A stretch of 64,000 nt of DNA from Pandoraea cepalis (lineage in GTDB: Bacteria; Pseudomonadota; Gammaproteobacteria; Burkholderiales; Burkholderiaceae): assembly GCF_902459665.1 (NCBI RefSeq), contig NZ_CABPSL010000015.1, positions 1 through 64,000 on the forward strand, given 5' to 3'. Below are positions 9,501 to 19,715 of this stretch, one piece after another (the stretch's first letter is position 1; every line of letters starts with the position of its first letter). The notes under the pieces are model-generated. The model saw only the letters and a list, made by a program, of their open reading frames with translations. It made no database searches and was not told the origin of the DNA. Both the position numbers and the translations under genes were made by a program.

Positions 9501-9941
9501 GGGTCGTCTCCTGTGGTCGGATGCCGGTCTGCAACCGCGCGCCTATGATGGAAAGGCTCGGGCACGCATCGCGGACCGCCGTGGCGCCGTCTTGATCTGG
9601 GACGCGGCGCTCACTCGGCATTGGCAAAATTCATCCTAATGCGTGGCGTCGGCGAGAGGCAATGCCCAAACGGGTCAGAGTATGTGAGGGATTTATCCAC
9701 TCCGTCAGTGGGGACTTGAATGGTGGCGGGGCTCCCCGCCGGGCAAGGCGTTTCGGTGACGCAGACCGAACCGAGGGTTTTACCGAGGGTGGCTTCGTCC
9801 GTTTCCGATGGCAATTCCGCTCATGCAATTTGCTGCTTTTGGCTATGGTGCCGATGCGGCGCGATCCCTACACTGATCCCATCGATAGGGCACTGGTGCT
9901 GGCGATCCCTTCGGATAACGGCAGGGTGCAGGAGACAGAAC
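9501..9941. other. Divergent promoter region, 441 bp
   Basis: Lies between the acyl-CoA synthetase (minus) and acyl-CoA dehydrogenase (plus) start codons. It must hold both promoters, but I could not pick convincing -35/-10 pairs. Frames across it (for example 9662-10261) run into the dehydrogenase gene out of frame and look like shadows. Confidence 0.5.
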
Positions 9942-11075
9942 ATGGATTTCTATACCGAAGACCAACGCATGATTCGCGACATGGCGCGCACGTTTGCCAG
10001 CGAGCAGCTTGCGCCGAATGCGGCACAATGGGACCGCGACTGCGCGTTGCCCAACGCCATGGTTGCGCAAATGGGCGACCTGGGTTTGCTGGGGATGATG
10101 GTGCCCGAAACGTACGGCGGCTCGTACACGGATTACACGGCGTATGCCCTGGCGATGGAGGAGATTGCCGTCGGTTGTGCGTCGACCGCCACGATGATGT
10201 CCGTTCACAACTCCGTGGGTTGCGGGCCGATTTTGAAATTCGGCACCGACGCGCAGCGTGAGCGCTGGTTGCCGGATCTGGCTGCCGGTCGGAAAATCGG
10301 GGCGTTCTGCCTGACTGAACCGCAGGCCGGGTCGGAGGCCAATAATCTGCGAACGCGTGCCGAGCGCCGCGGCGACAAGTGGGTGCTCAACGGCAGCAAG
10401 CAGTTCGTGACGAACGGCAAGCGCGCGGCGATCGCTATCGTGTTCGCCGTGACGGACCCCGCGGCCGGCAAGCGGGGCATCTCGGCGTTCATCGTGCCGA
10501 CGCAGACCCCGGGGTTCGAAGTGGGGCATCCCGAGCACAAGCTGGGTATTCGGGCGTCGGATACGTGCCCGATCACGCTCGTCGACTGTGAGGTGGGCGA
10601 CGATGCGCTCCTTGGCGAACCGGGGCAGGGACTGAAGATTGCGTTGTCCAATCTCGAAGGCGGGCGGATTGGTATTGCCGCGCTCGCGCTCGGCGTGGCG
10701 CGGGCGGCGTTCGAAGCGGCGCTGCGGTATTCCGGCGAGCGCCAGCAGTTTGGCAAGCCGATCCGTGAGCATCAGAGTATCGCGAACATGCTGGCGGACA
10801 TGACGACGCGTATCAACGCGGCGAGATTCCTGATCCTGCACGCGGCGGCGTTGCGCACCCAGGGATTGCCGTGCCTGTCCGAGGCGTCGCAGGCCAAGCT
10901 GTTCGCGTCGGAGCTGGCGGAGTCGGTGTGCTCCGACGCCATCCAGATTCACGGCGGCTACGGCTATCTCGAGGACTATCCGGTGGAGCGTCACTACCGC
11001 GATGCCCGTATCACGCAGATCTACGAGGGCACCAGCGAGATTCAGCGTCAGGTCATCGCCCGCGCGCTGGACTGA
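9942..11075 (+). CDS. Acyl-CoA dehydrogenase (isobutyryl/short-branched-chain type)
   Basis: 377 residues with the complete ACAD architecture. The alpha-helical N-domain begins [23 protein letters not shown], the middle domain signature is [16 protein letters not shown], and the C-terminal domain holds the FAD-binding [20 protein letters not shown]. The catalytic base is Glu362 in [10 protein letters not shown]. The start is the ATG at 9942, with GGAGA at 9931-9935; a longer frame from 9720 is unsupported. Position of the base and the neighbouring hydroxyisobutyryl-CoA hydrolase favour isobutyryl- or 2-methylbutyryl-CoA dehydrogenase (valine/isoleucine degradation). Electrons go to ETF, whose alpha subunit is at the left edge. 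Confidence 0.92.
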   Translation: MDFYTEDQRMIRDMARTFASEQLAPNAAQWDRDCALPNAMVAQMGDLGLLGMMVPETYGGSYTDYTAYALAMEEIAVGCASTATMMSVHNSVGCGPILKFGTDAQRERWLPDLAAGRKIGAFCLTEPQAGSEANNLRTRAERRGDKWVLNGSKQFVTNGKRAAIAIVFAVTDPAAGKRGISAFIVPTQTPGFEVGHPEHKLGIRASDTCPITLVDCEVGDDALLGEPGQGLKIALSNLEGGRIGIAALALGVARAAFEAALRYSGERQQFGKPIREHQSIANMLADMTTRINAARFLILHAAALRTQGLPCLSEASQAKLFASELAESVCSDAIQIHGGYGYLEDYPVERHYRDARITQIYEGTSEIQRQVIARALD

Positions 11076-11166
11076 TCGCGAAACGGCAACGGTGGCAAGC
11101 GATACGGCGACGAGATCATGGGCCTGGCGGCGACGATCGGCGCAGCATGGCTAAGGGGGAGGGGGA

Positions 11167-12399
11167 GTGACTCAGCATGAGCGCGCCGTCGAGGCGCAAG
11201 ACGAAGTGTTGTTCGACGTGGTCAATGGGTTCGGCGTTATCACCCTGAACCGGCCGAAAGCGTTGAACGCGATCACGCACGGCATGGTGCGATCGATGTG
11301 GCGCCAGCTCAATGCGTGGGCCGACGACCCCGCGGTGCGGGCCGTGCTGATCGAAGGCGCGGGCGAAAAGGCCTTCTGCGCGGGCGGCGACGTGCGAGCG
11401 CTTTATGAAAGCCGCGTGAACGAAGCGAGCGATCACCAGGCGTTCTTCATCGACGAATACCGTCTCGACTATCTGATACACCGGTATCCGAAGCCATATA
11501 TCGCGCTGCTCGACGGGATTGTGATGGGAGGCGGGATGGGCGTCGCGCAAGGCGCGGCGCTGCGCATCGTGACGGATCGCACTCGACTGGCGATGCCGGA
11601 GACGGGCATCGGCCTGTTCCCCGACGTGGGCGCCAGCTGGTTCCTCGGGCATCTGGCACCGACGCTTGCGCGCTATCTCGGTCTGACCGGCGCAACGATT
11701 ACTGCGGCCGACGCTCTGTATTGCGGGCTCGCCGACGTCTGGCTCGAAGGAGACGCGCCGCAGCAATTACGTGCGGCACTCTTGCATGTCGATTGGCCGG
11801 AGGGCGCCCCCGCCAGCGATGCGAAGCTCGGTGCAGGACGGGCTGGACCGGCGTGCGACGCGAGCGAGGCCCACGATGCAGGCGACGCAAGCCGGGCAGA
11901 CCGCCATGCGTCGGTATCTGCGTCCGCCGATCTGCTGGAACGGCTTCGATCCGCTATCCTCCCGCTGGGGCGCACGTGGACCGACGCCGCGCCGTTGGCG
12001 CACGTGCGCGCCACCCTCGACCGGCATTTCAGTGCGATCGACGTACGGGGTATCGTGGCATCGCTCGCCAGCGACGCGCAGACCTCCTGGGCCGTCGACA
12101 CGCTCGCGTTGTTGCAGCAGCGCTCGCCGCTGAGCCTGTGCGTGACCGACCGACAATTGGCGAAGGGACGTCGGCTCGATCTGGCCGACGCGTTTCGCAT
12201 GGAGCTGGTGCTGGGATATCACGCGTTCGCGTCCGGTGATTTCGTCGAGGGCGTGCGCGCCCTGCTGATCGACAAGGACAAACAGCCGCGATGGCGCTAC
12301 GCCACCCTGGATGAAGTCCCGCAGGCACAGGTCGAGGCCTTCTTCGTCTCGCCGTGGCCGCAAGGCGAGCATCCCCTGAAAGCGTTGGGAGATCATTGA
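11167..12399 (+). CDS. 3-hydroxyisobutyryl-CoA hydrolase / enoyl-CoA hydratase family protein
   Basis: 410 residues, crotonase fold with the long C-terminus typical of HIBCH. Oxyanion-hole region FCAGGDVRALYE (70-81), GGGMG at 121-125, and the HIBCH hallmark PETGIGLFPDVG (144-155). The enzyme releases 3-hydroxyisobutyrate from its CoA ester in valine degradation. It starts at GTG 11167 behind a purine-rich GGGGGAG. Residues about 215-260 form an Ala/Asp/Ser-rich insertion that breaks the otherwise conserved helical region and looks like a linker expansion. It follows the acyl-CoA dehydrogenase by 91 bp and is likely co-transcribed. Confidence 0.88.
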   Translation: MTQHERAVEAQDEVLFDVVNGFGVITLNRPKALNAITHGMVRSMWRQLNAWADDPAVRAVLIEGAGEKAFCAGGDVRALYESRVNEASDHQAFFIDEYRLDYLIHRYPKPYIALLDGIVMGGGMGVAQGAALRIVTDRTRLAMPETGIGLFPDVGASWFLGHLAPTLARYLGLTGATITAADALYCGLADVWLEGDAPQQLRAALLHVDWPEGAPASDAKLGAGRAGPACDASEAHDAGDASRADRHASVSASADLLERLRSAILPLGRTWTDAAPLAHVRATLDRHFSAIDVRGIVASLASDAQTSWAVDTLALLQQRSPLSLCVTDRQLAKGRRLDLADAFRMELVLGYHAFASGDFVEGVRALLIDKDKQPRWRYATLDEVPQAQVEAFFVSPWPQGEHPLKALGDH

Positions 12400-12463
12400 A
12401 CTTCGGCGAACGCATGCGACAATGCCCGCTTTGCGGGGGACCGCACCATCCGTTGGAGTCCAG

Positions 12464-13021
12464 ATGCTTGTCGAAATCGCCCGTCTACTCTTAGACCTCG
12501 TCTTCTCGCTATTCGGCGCGTTGTTGCTGTTGCGCGTGTGGATGCAAGCGACGCAATTGCCTCCGCGCAATCCGCTCTCACAAGGGGTGTTCCAGTTCAC
12601 CAACTGGATGGTGTTGCCGTTGCGGCGTATCGTGCCGGGCGTGGGCGGCATCGACTGGGCGAGCGTGATCGCCGCATGGCTGTGCGGCATCGTCTATCTG
12701 GTGCTGATCACCGCCGTCGTGGGCGTCTCGCCGGTCGCGGTGTTCCCGCGCGGCTTGCTGGTGGCGTTGGTGTTGGTGGCCAAGTGGGGCGCCAACCTCG
12801 TGATGTGGATGACGCTGCTGATGGCCGTGCTGTCCTGGGTCAATCCGCGTGCCGCCGCCATGCCGATTCTCCAGCACTTGCTCGACCCGCTGCTGCGCCC
12901 GATCCGTCGCGTCATTCCGATGGTCGGCGGCTTCGATCTGTCGCCGCTGGGACTGTTCCTGCTGATGCAGATCCTGCTGATCGTGCTCGCGCGCTTAAGC
13001 CTTTTCTTCGCGACGCTCTGA
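12464..13021 (+). CDS. YggT-family integral membrane protein
   Basis: 185 residues with four strongly hydrophobic segments arranged as two YGGT repeats, each ending in a PLRRIVPGVGGID or PIRRVIPMVGGFDLSPL element. This conserved small membrane protein of unknown biochemistry is linked in other bacteria to osmotic tolerance and cell-division-associated functions. The start at ATG 12464 follows TTGGAGTC; the frame open from 12422 adds a non-hydrophobic tail and is disfavoured. It stands apart from the acyl-CoA genes functionally. Confidence 0.88.
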   Translation: MLVEIARLLLDLVFSLFGALLLLRVWMQATQLPPRNPLSQGVFQFTNWMVLPLRRIVPGVGGIDWASVIAAWLCGIVYLVLITAVVGVSPVAVFPRGLLVALVLVAKWGANLVMWMTLLMAVLSWVNPRAAAMPILQHLLDPLLRPIRRVIPMVGGFDLSPLGLFLLMQILLIVLARLSLFFATL

Positions 13022-13210
13022 TGCATTGGCGGGCAGCGTCGCTGCCTGCCGACACTCACGGGCGGTTGAGCCGACGGGCCTTCCCGTTGACTCCATCGAC
13101 CCCGCTGCCGCTGCCGTCCTCGCTGATGCGGTCGGTGCGGACCGCCCGCTGACGACACGCCCTCCCGCTTGCCCTGCGCGATGCGCGTGCGCCATCGTTG
13201 GCCGCGCCGC

Positions 13211-13432
13211 TTACACGCGCTCTCCGCCCGCTCGCGCCAGCCCCAGCCGATGCAGGACGCGGCGACCATCCTCGGTCACGATCACTTTGGCTTGTCCCTC
13301 GTCGACATTGACATGCACCAGGTGCGCTTGCTCGAGCGCCGCGAGGTCCGGCGGTTCGAGCGCATCGGCATCGATCGGGCCAAGGGATGCGGCCGCCAGC
13401 AACAGCGTGGCGATTTCATGCGGGCTCAGCAT
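13211..13432 (-). CDS. Conserved hypothetical small protein
   Basis: 73 residues beginning MLSPHEIATLLLAAASLGPIDADALEPPDLAALEQAHLVHVN and ending in a predicted DNA/RNA-binding-like wing (TEDGRRVLHRLGLA). Small proteins starting MLSPHE occur in Burkholderiaceae without known function. The start at 13432 is preferred over the ATG at 13438 because the GGAG at 13439-13444 lies seven bases before the former but abuts the latter. It converges with the yggT gene. Confidence 0.6.
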   Translation of the reverse strand: MLSPHEIATLLLAAASLGPIDADALEPPDLAALEQAHLVHVNVDEGQAKVIVTEDGRRVLHRLGLARAGGERV

Positions 13433-13850
13433 GGTCATGCTCCTTGAGGCAAAGGCTTCTCGTCAGCGTACCGGGCAAATGTAAGCCCTCGGCTACGCCA
13501 TGTTTACCGCACGTTACGACTCGCCTCCGACCCCACCTCCCCAGAAGATCCTTCGACAGTGCTGTGGTGCGGCGGCCTGACGGTTCACGTCGGTCGCAAA
13601 TCGCCGCGCGGTGACGCCGTACGCCTAACGTCGGATCGCAAAGCGTCCGGCAAGTTCGTGCATTCGGGTTTCCCCTAGTATGACCGCTTTTTGCGTCTCG
13701 ATGGCGGGCTTCCCCCTTGTTTTGACAGGGGTTGCCGCGAAACTCGAGGGGACGCGCGCTCGCCTCGCCCTCATTTGAACTATTTTTTTTCTTTTGACGG
13801 GGGGTCAATGAAAATATACTTTCTTCGTCACCCATAGAACGCCTTGGTCC
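13433..13850. other. Divergent intergenic region, 418 bp
   Basis: Between the small hypothetical gene (minus) and the RpiR regulator (plus). It turns markedly AT-rich from about 13780, where the RpiR promoter lies. No gene or repeat was recognised. Confidence 0.5.
13794..13820 (+). promoter_or_regulatory. Sigma-70-like promoter of the peptidase operon
   Basis: TTGACG at 13794-13799 and TATACT at 13815-13820, spaced 15 bp (short of the ideal 17), 31 bp before the RpiR start codon and directly after a T8 stretch. It probably drives the rpiR-iaaA-gsi operon. Confidence 0.5.
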
Positions 13851-14957
13851 ATGATTAACGCCGATTCGTTGCCCGCCGATTTGCCGCTCACCGAGCGCAT
13901 CGTGCGCGCCATGCCCGATCTGACGCCCGCGCAGCAGCGCATGGCGGCGTTCGTGCTCGAAAACACGTTTCGTGCGGCGACCATGCGTATCGACGAATTT
14001 GCCGACGCCGTCGGCGTGTCGCTCGCCACTGTCAATCGCTTCGCCCGCGCGCTCGGCTTCGACGGCTATCCGCAATGCCGGGCCGCGATGGTGCGCGGGT
14101 TCGAGGCGACACTGGCCCCCATCGAAAGCCTGCGCACGAGCAAAGCGCAGGCGAGCGCCAGTGCCGATGTGATGGCGGCGTCATTGGCGCAAGCCGCCGA
14201 GAACCTCGAATGGACGCGTCGCACGCTCGACGCAGCCACTTGCGAGCGTGCCGTCGACGCGATTCTGCAGGCGCGGCGCATCTACGTGCTGGGGCTGGGC
14301 GCGAGCGGTTATCTCGCCGGCCTGCTGCATCACGGTCTCGATCCATACTGTGAGAACGTGCAGGCAGTGGTCGGCGCCGGGGGATCGACGCATGCTGCGC
14401 GCCAGCTCTTCAAACTGCGCGAGGGCGATCTGGTGATCGCGCTCGCCTTCCCGCGGTATGTGACGGACACCATCACGCTTTGCCGACGCCTGCGCGGGCG
14501 CGGCGTGCCCTTGTTGGCGCTCACTGACAGTCCGACGTCGCCGTTGGCTCCGCTTGGCGACATCGTGATTTTCGTGCGCAGCAAGCCGCGGCTGTCCAGC
14601 AACTCGGAAGCGAGCGTGCTGGCGATGATCGACGCCCTGTGCGACGCCGTTGCCCAACGCGCCAAACACGCCGTCGATCGCGCGACGGAACTCACCGATT
14701 TCCTGCTGCCGTGGCTCGATTCCGCCTCGCTGGCCCCGGCGGCCACGGCAGGCCGTCCGGCTAACGTGCCGGCAGGATCGGCCGTGGGTCAAATCGTTAC
14801 GCCGCAACGCACGGTGGCCACCACGGCCACGGCGAAGGCGTTGACAAGCGCGACCACGGCGGCAGGCGTCACGATGCAAAGCCAACCGAACCCGGCCCCA
14901 CCGGCCATGCCCCGCCTTGCGCCGGGCCGTCAGGACAGAAAGGACAAAGCCTCATGA
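13851..14957 (+). CDS. MurR/RpiR-family transcriptional regulator
   Basis: 368 residues. The N-terminal RpiR helix-turn-helix (about residues 10-85) includes TMRIDEFADAVGVSLATVNRFARALGFDGYPQCR. The SIS sugar-isomerase-like effector domain (about 125-270) begins ILQARRIYVLGLGASGYLAGLL. The last 70 residues are a low-complexity Ala/Thr/Pro/Gln tail that ends in a basic segment; such a tail is unusual for the family. The stop overlaps the start of the isoaspartyl peptidase gene (ATGA, 14954-14957), so the regulator is translationally coupled to the operon it presumably controls. Confidence 0.9.
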   Translation: MINADSLPADLPLTERIVRAMPDLTPAQQRMAAFVLENTFRAATMRIDEFADAVGVSLATVNRFARALGFDGYPQCRAAMVRGFEATLAPIESLRTSKAQASASADVMAASLAQAAENLEWTRRTLDAATCERAVDAILQARRIYVLGLGASGYLAGLLHHGLDPYCENVQAVVGAGGSTHAARQLFKLREGDLVIALAFPRYVTDTITLCRRLRGRGVPLLALTDSPTSPLAPLGDIVIFVRSKPRLSSNSEASVLAMIDALCDAVAQRAKHAVDRATELTDFLLPWLDSASLAPAATAGRPANVPAGSAVGQIVTPQRTVATTATAKALTSATTAAGVTMQSQPNPAPPAMPRLAPGRQDRKDKAS

Positions 14958-15910
14958 GTCACGCCCAACGCGCGGTCATTGCCATTCATGGCGGTGCCGG
15001 AACCATCAGCCGCGACACCTCGCCGGCGGAAATCGCGGCCTATCACGAGGCATTGGCCGACGCCTTGCGCGCGGGCCAAACCGTGCTCGCCGCGGGCGGA
15101 TCGGCGCTGGAGGCCGTCACCGAAGCCGTGCGTCACCTCGAAGATTGTCCCCGCTTCAACGCGGGACGCGGCGCCGTGTTTACCCACGAGGGGACACACG
15201 AACTCGACGCGGCCATCATGGACGGTGCCACGCTCGACGCGGGCGCCATTGCCTGCGTGCATCGCGTGCGCAACCCGATTCTCGCCGCCCGCTCGGTGCT
15301 CGAACATAGCCCGCATGTGTTGCTCATGGGCGAGGGCGCGGAAGCCTTCGCGGCGGCCAACGGCGCCGAACTGGTCGAGTCGGGGTACTTTTTCACCGAA
15401 GGTCGCTACGCCCAATGGCAACGCGCGCTGGCCGATGCGGCGGTTGCGCTCGACCACGACATGCCGCTCAAGAAAGAGCCGATCGATCCCGACACCAAGT
15501 TCGGCACAGTCGGGGCCGTGGCATGCGACATGCAGGGACACGTGGCGGCCGCGACGTCCACCGGGGGCATGACGAACAAGGCAGTCGGCCGCGTGGGTGA
15601 CACGCCGCTCATCGGCGCCGGGTGCTATGCGAACGATGCGACAGCGGCCGTCTCGGCGACGGGGACCGGCGAGGCGTTCATCCGTACGGTGGCGTGTTAC
15701 GAAGTGGGCGCGCTGATGGCCTACGCGGGCCTGTCGCTCGCCGATGCCGCCGAGCGCGTGATTCATGAGCGGCTGCCGCGCGTGCAGGGTCGTGGCGGCC
15801 TGATCGCCGTCGACGCGCAAGGCAACGTCGCACTGCCCTTCAATACCGAAGGGATGTATCGAGGCGTGGCCCGCGTGGGCGAGACGCCCGTGACGTCCAT
15901 TCACGAGTAA
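14954..15910 (+). CDS. iaaA: Isoaspartyl peptidase / plant-type L-asparaginase
   Basis: 318-residue Ntn-hydrolase. The precursor is expected to self-cleave before Thr185 in KFGTVGAVA, making an alpha and a beta chain with Thr185 as nucleophile. The following conserved stretch is [11 protein letters not shown]-terminal IAIHGGAGT is also diagnostic. It removes isoaspartyl residues from beta-aspartyl dipeptides and hydrolyses asparagine. In E. coli iaaA is the first gene before gsiABCD, the same order as here. The stop-start overlap with the rpiR gene shows coupling; 137 bp with a tandem repeat separate it from gsiA. Confidence 0.94.
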   Translation: MSHAQRAVIAIHGGAGTISRDTSPAEIAAYHEALADALRAGQTVLAAGGSALEAVTEAVRHLEDCPRFNAGRGAVFTHEGTHELDAAIMDGATLDAGAIACVHRVRNPILAARSVLEHSPHVLLMGEGAEAFAAANGAELVESGYFFTEGRYAQWQRALADAAVALDHDMPLKKEPIDPDTKFGTVGAVACDMQGHVAAATSTGGMTNKAVGRVGDTPLIGAGCYANDATAAVSATGTGEAFIRTVACYEVGALMAYAGLSLADAAERVIHERLPRVQGRGGLIAVDAQGNVALPFNTEGMYRGVARVGETPVTSIHE

Positions 15911-15960
15911 CGCTCCAAGGCGAGGGGCCTGGCCGTCATCGGTCTGGCCCTCGGTATCGC

Positions 15961-16000
15961 CTGGCATCACTTGGCGTCACACGGCATCACACGGCATCAC
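15961..16000. repeat. Four tandem 10-bp repeats
   Basis: Four consecutive decamers of the pattern (c/t/a)(t/c)GGC(a/g)TCAC; the last two (ACGGCATCAC) are identical. Located between iaaA and gsiA. Could be slippage or a short protein-binding array. Confidence 0.6.
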
Positions 16001-16047
16001 GCCGAATCAAGATTCAGACCAGCAAGCGAAGATTAGCGAGGACAGGC

Positions 16048-17934
16048 GTGGCAGAGCGCAAGACAACCCCTACGATTTCGTTGCCCGACGAGCGCGTGCT
16101 CGACGTGCGCGGCCTTACCGTGCAGTTCGCGACGTCCGAGCGCATGGTCACGGCCGTGCGCGACCTGTCGTTCCATGTCGACCGTGGCGAGACGCTCGCC
16201 ATCGTGGGCGAGTCGGGCTCCGGCAAGTCGGTGACGTCGCTGGCCGCCATGCGCCTCGTCGAGACCGGGGGGGGACGCATCGCCCAAGGCTCGATGGTCA
16301 TGCGCCGCCGCAACGGCTCGCTCGTCGACCTCACGCGCGCGAGCGGCAGCACCATGCGCAGCATTCGCGGCGCGGACATGGCGATGATCTTCCAGGAGCC
16401 GATGACCTCGCTCAACCCGGTGTTCCCGGTGGGTGAACAGATTGCCGAATCGATTCGCCTGCACCAGGGCAAGGACACCGCCGCCGCGCGTGCCGAAGCC
16501 CTGCGCATGCTCGAACTCGTGCGCATTCCCGAAGCACGCCGCGTGCTCGACCGCTTCCCGCATCAACTCTCGGGCGGAATGCGTCAGCGCGTCATGATCG
16601 CGATGGCGTTGTCGTGCAAGCCGGGCCTGCTGATTGCCGACGAACCCACGACCGCCCTGGACGTGACGATTCAGGCGCAGATCCTGCAGTTGATTCGTGC
16701 GCTGCAAGAGGAGATGCACATGGGGGTCGTATTCATCACGCACGACATGGGCGTGGTGGCGGAAGTGGCCGACCGCGTGCTCGTCATGCATCGCGGCGAC
16801 GCGGTGGAAGAGGGGCCGTCGCGCGAGATTTTCGCGGCGCCGCGCGAGCGCTACACACAGGCACTGCTCTCGGCCGTGCCGCGTCTGGGCTCGATGCAGG
16901 GGACCGACCTGCCGGCGCGTTTTCCGCTGCTGCGCTACGACGCCCCGGCCGACGCCAAGCCCGTGGCGGAAACGCCGCAACCGCCGGTGCGGACCGACGC
17001 CGGCCCGATCCTGCGCGTGAAGGATCTGGTCGCCCGCTTCGATGTGCCGTCGGGGTTGTTCGGCGGCGTGAAGCGACGCGTGCACGCCGTCGAGCGCGTG
17101 AGTTTCGATCTGTATCCCGGCGAGACGCTGGGTCTCGTGGGCGAGTCCGGATGCGGCAAGTCGACCACTGGCCGCGCGTTGTTGCGTCTGGTCGCCAGCC
17201 AGGGCGGTTCCATCGAATTCGGCGGCAAGCCGATTCAGGATCTCGCAGGGCGCGCGCTGCAGCGGTTGCGCCGCGACATCCAGTTCATTTTCCAGGATCC
17301 GTTCGCGTCGCTCGATCCGCGCCTCACCGTGGGCTTCTCGATCATGGAGCCGCTGCTCGTGCACGGCGTGGCCAGCGGTGCCGAGGCCGAGCGGCGCGTG
17401 GCCGAATTGCTTGAGCGGGTTGGACTGCCGGCCGATTACGCCCAGCGCTATCCGCACGAGTTCTCGGGCGGGCAGCGCCAGCGTATTGCGATTGCACGGG
17501 CGCTGGCTCTCAAGCCGAAGGTCGTGATCGCCGACGAATCCGTCTCGGCGCTCGACGTGTCCGTGCAGGCGCAGATCATCAACCTGATGCTCGATCTGCA
17601 GAAGGAGTTCGGCATCGCGTTCCTGTTCATCTCGCACGACATGGCGGTCGTCGAGCGCATCAGCCATCGGGTGGCGGTGATGTTCCTCGGCCAGATCGTG
17701 GAGATCGGGCCGCGTCGCGCCATCTTCGAAAACCCGCAGCATCCGTACACGAAGAAGCTGATGTCGGCGGTGCCGATTGCGGATCCGTCGCGTCGTCACG
17801 CCAAGCGCGAGTTGTTGACGGAAGAGATTCCCAGCCCGATCCGCGCGGTCGGCGATGAACCGCAGGTGCAGCCGCTGGTGGAAGTCGGCGCGGGGCACTT
17901 CGTGGCGCGTCACCGCGTGGCCGGCGCTTATTGA
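16048..17934 (+). CDS. gsiA: Glutathione/peptide ABC importer, fused ATP-binding protein
   Basis: 628 residues made of two complete ABC ATPase domains. Walker A motifs are GESGSGKS (54-61) and GESGCGKS (about 364-371); signatures are LSGGMRQR (about 174) and FSGGQRQR (about 472). Each half ends in the oligopeptide-transporter C-terminal region ([11 protein letters not shown] and [10 protein letters not shown]). This is the GsiA architecture, which energises import of glutathione or short peptides through GsiC/GsiD. The GTG start at 16048 follows GCGAGGACAGG. It belongs to the iaaA-gsiABCD-peptidase operon. Exact peptide specificity cannot be read from the ATPase. Confidence 0.94.
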   Translation: MAERKTTPTISLPDERVLDVRGLTVQFATSERMVTAVRDLSFHVDRGETLAIVGESGSGKSVTSLAAMRLVETGGGRIAQGSMVMRRRNGSLVDLTRASGSTMRSIRGADMAMIFQEPMTSLNPVFPVGEQIAESIRLHQGKDTAAARAEALRMLELVRIPEARRVLDRFPHQLSGGMRQRVMIAMALSCKPGLLIADEPTTALDVTIQAQILQLIRALQEEMHMGVVFITHDMGVVAEVADRVLVMHRGDAVEEGPSREIFAAPRERYTQALLSAVPRLGSMQGTDLPARFPLLRYDAPADAKPVAETPQPPVRTDAGPILRVKDLVARFDVPSGLFGGVKRRVHAVERVSFDLYPGETLGLVGESGCGKSTTGRALLRLVASQGGSIEFGGKPIQDLAGRALQRLRRDIQFIFQDPFASLDPRLTVGFSIMEPLLVHGVASGAEAERRVAELLERVGLPADYAQRYPHEFSGGQRQRIAIARALALKPKVVIADESVSALDVSVQAQIINLMLDLQKEFGIAFLFISHDMAVVERISHRVAVMFLGQIVEIGPRRAIFENPQHPYTKKLMSAVPIADPSRRHAKRELLTEEIPSPIRAVGDEPQVQPLVEVGAGHFVARHRVAGAY

Positions 17935-18057
17935 AGGTGATTCAGTAGTTCAGGCAGTCCCCAGTTGCAGTTCTCGTTGTAGCCACAATGCCCGCCAAGG
18001 GACGCAGTCGCAAGACGCGCTCGCGGCGACCCCGTCAGACAAGAAGGAGAAAGACAG

Positions 18058-19617
18058 ATGTCGAAAAACGCTTTGTTGGGCGCTCGCTGGAAAACCGCGA
18101 TCGCGTCCGTCGCCATGGCGTCCGCGGTGCTCAGTGCAGCCCCGGCGTTCGCCGCCAAGGATGTCGTGATGGCCGTGCAGTCGACGTTTACGACGATGGA
18201 CCCGTACGACGCCAACGATACGCTGTCGCAAGCCGTTGCCAAGTCGTTCTACGAGGGCATGTTCGGCTTCGACAAGGACATGAAGCTCATCAACGTGCTG
18301 GCCGACAGCTATACGGTGTCGCCGGATGGCCTCGTCTACACGATCAAGCTCAAGTCGGGCGTGAAGTTCCAGGACGGCACGACCTTCGATGCGGCCGCCG
18401 TCAAGGCCAACTTCGACCGCGTGACGAACCCGGACAACAAGCTCAAGCGCTATAACCTGTACAAGGAAATCGCCAAGACGGAAGTGGTCGATCCGCATAC
18501 GGTGAAGTTCACGCTCAAGGAGCCGTTCTCGCCGTTCATCAACACGCTGGCGCACCCATCGGCCGTGATCATTTCGCCCGAGGCGCTCAAGAAGTACGGC
18601 AAGGACATCGCCTCGCACCCGGTCGGCACCGGCCCGTTCGAGTTCGTCGAATGGAACCGCACCGATTACGTGAAGGTGAAGAAGTTCGACGGCTACTGGA
18701 AGAAGGGCTATCCCAAGGTCGACACGATCACCTTCAAGCCGGTCGTCGACAACAACACGCGCGCCGCCGTGATGCAGACCGGCGAAGCCGGGTTCGCGTT
18801 CCCGTTGCCGTATGAGCAGGCCGCCAGCCTGAAGGCCAGCGGCAAGGTCGATGTGATCGCCGGCCCGTCGATCATCCAGCGTTATGTCAGCTTCAACACC
18901 CGCCAGAAGCCGTTTGACGATGTGCGCGTGCGTCAGGCGATCAACTACGCCATCAACAAGGAAGCGCTGGTGAAGGTGGCCTTCTCGGGCTACGCCACGC
19001 CGGCTGAAGGCGTGGTGCCGAACGGGGTGGATTACGCCGCCAAGACCGGCCCGTGGCCGTACAACCCGGCCAAGGCGAAAGAGCTGCTCAAGGAGGCCGG
19101 TTACCCGAACGGCTTCGAGACCACCCTCTGGTCGGCTTACACGTTCACGACGGCGCAGAAGGTGATCCAGTTCGTGCAGCAGCAACTGGCGCAGGTCGGC
19201 ATCAAGGCGCAGGTGCGCGCGCTCGAAGCCGGTCAACGTGTCGACCTCGTCGAGTCGGCGCCGGATCCCGACAAGGCACCGGTGCGTATGTACTACGTGG
19301 GCTGGTCGTCGTCGACGGGCGAAGCCGATTGGGCGCTGCGTCCGCTGCTGGCCTCCGAGTCGTTCCCGCCGAAGCTGTTCAACACGGCGTACTACAAGAA
19401 CGATGCGGTGGATGCCGACTTCAACAAGGCGCTGCTCACGACCGACCGCGCCGAGAAGGCCAAGCTCTATACCGACGCGCAGAAGAAGATCTGGAACGAC
19501 GCGCCGTGGGCGTTCCTCGTGACGGAAAAGCTGCTGTATGCGCGCAACAAGAACCTGTCGGGCGTCTACACGATGCCTGATGGATCGTTCAACTTCACCG
19601 ATATCTCGATGAAGTAA
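18058..19617 (+). CDS. gsiB: Periplasmic peptide-binding protein of the Gsi importer
   Basis: 519 residues, SBP family 5 (DppA/OppA/NikA-like). The signal peptide runs to about residue 33 ([12 protein letters not shown], then AKD). The mature protein opens with [41 protein letters not shown], typical of GsiB. An AAGGAG site lies 8-12 bp before ATG 18058. It captures glutathione or dipeptides in the periplasm and delivers them to GsiC/GsiD. It follows gsiA by 123 bp. Confidence 0.93.
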   Translation: MSKNALLGARWKTAIASVAMASAVLSAAPAFAAKDVVMAVQSTFTTMDPYDANDTLSQAVAKSFYEGMFGFDKDMKLINVLADSYTVSPDGLVYTIKLKSGVKFQDGTTFDAAAVKANFDRVTNPDNKLKRYNLYKEIAKTEVVDPHTVKFTLKEPFSPFINTLAHPSAVIISPEALKKYGKDIASHPVGTGPFEFVEWNRTDYVKVKKFDGYWKKGYPKVDTITFKPVVDNNTRAAVMQTGEAGFAFPLPYEQAASLKASGKVDVIAGPSIIQRYVSFNTRQKPFDDVRVRQAINYAINKEALVKVAFSGYATPAEGVVPNGVDYAAKTGPWPYNPAKAKELLKEAGYPNGFETTLWSAYTFTTAQKVIQFVQQQLAQVGIKAQVRALEAGQRVDLVESAPDPDKAPVRMYYVGWSSSTGEADWALRPLLASESFPPKLFNTAYYKNDAVDADFNKALLTTDRAEKAKLYTDAQKKIWNDAPWAFLVTEKLLYARNKNLSGVYTMPDGSFNFTDISMK

Positions 19618-19715
19618 GCGCCGCGCGCAAGTGTGACGTGCCCGCGCCGCCGGCATTGGCTGGCGGCGCGGTTTACCGCAAGACATGGTTTGGCAAGACG
19701 TTCGGCAAGACTGCG

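Noticed and set aside
9693-9701. Single DnaA-box-like TTATCCACT
   Set aside because: An isolated 9-mer with one mismatch, expected by chance, and without the paired geometry of the other modules.
16033-17913. A 626-codon minus-strand frame
   Set aside because: Antisense to gsiA, whose two ATPase domains are unmistakable; no domain is recognisable in the antisense translation.
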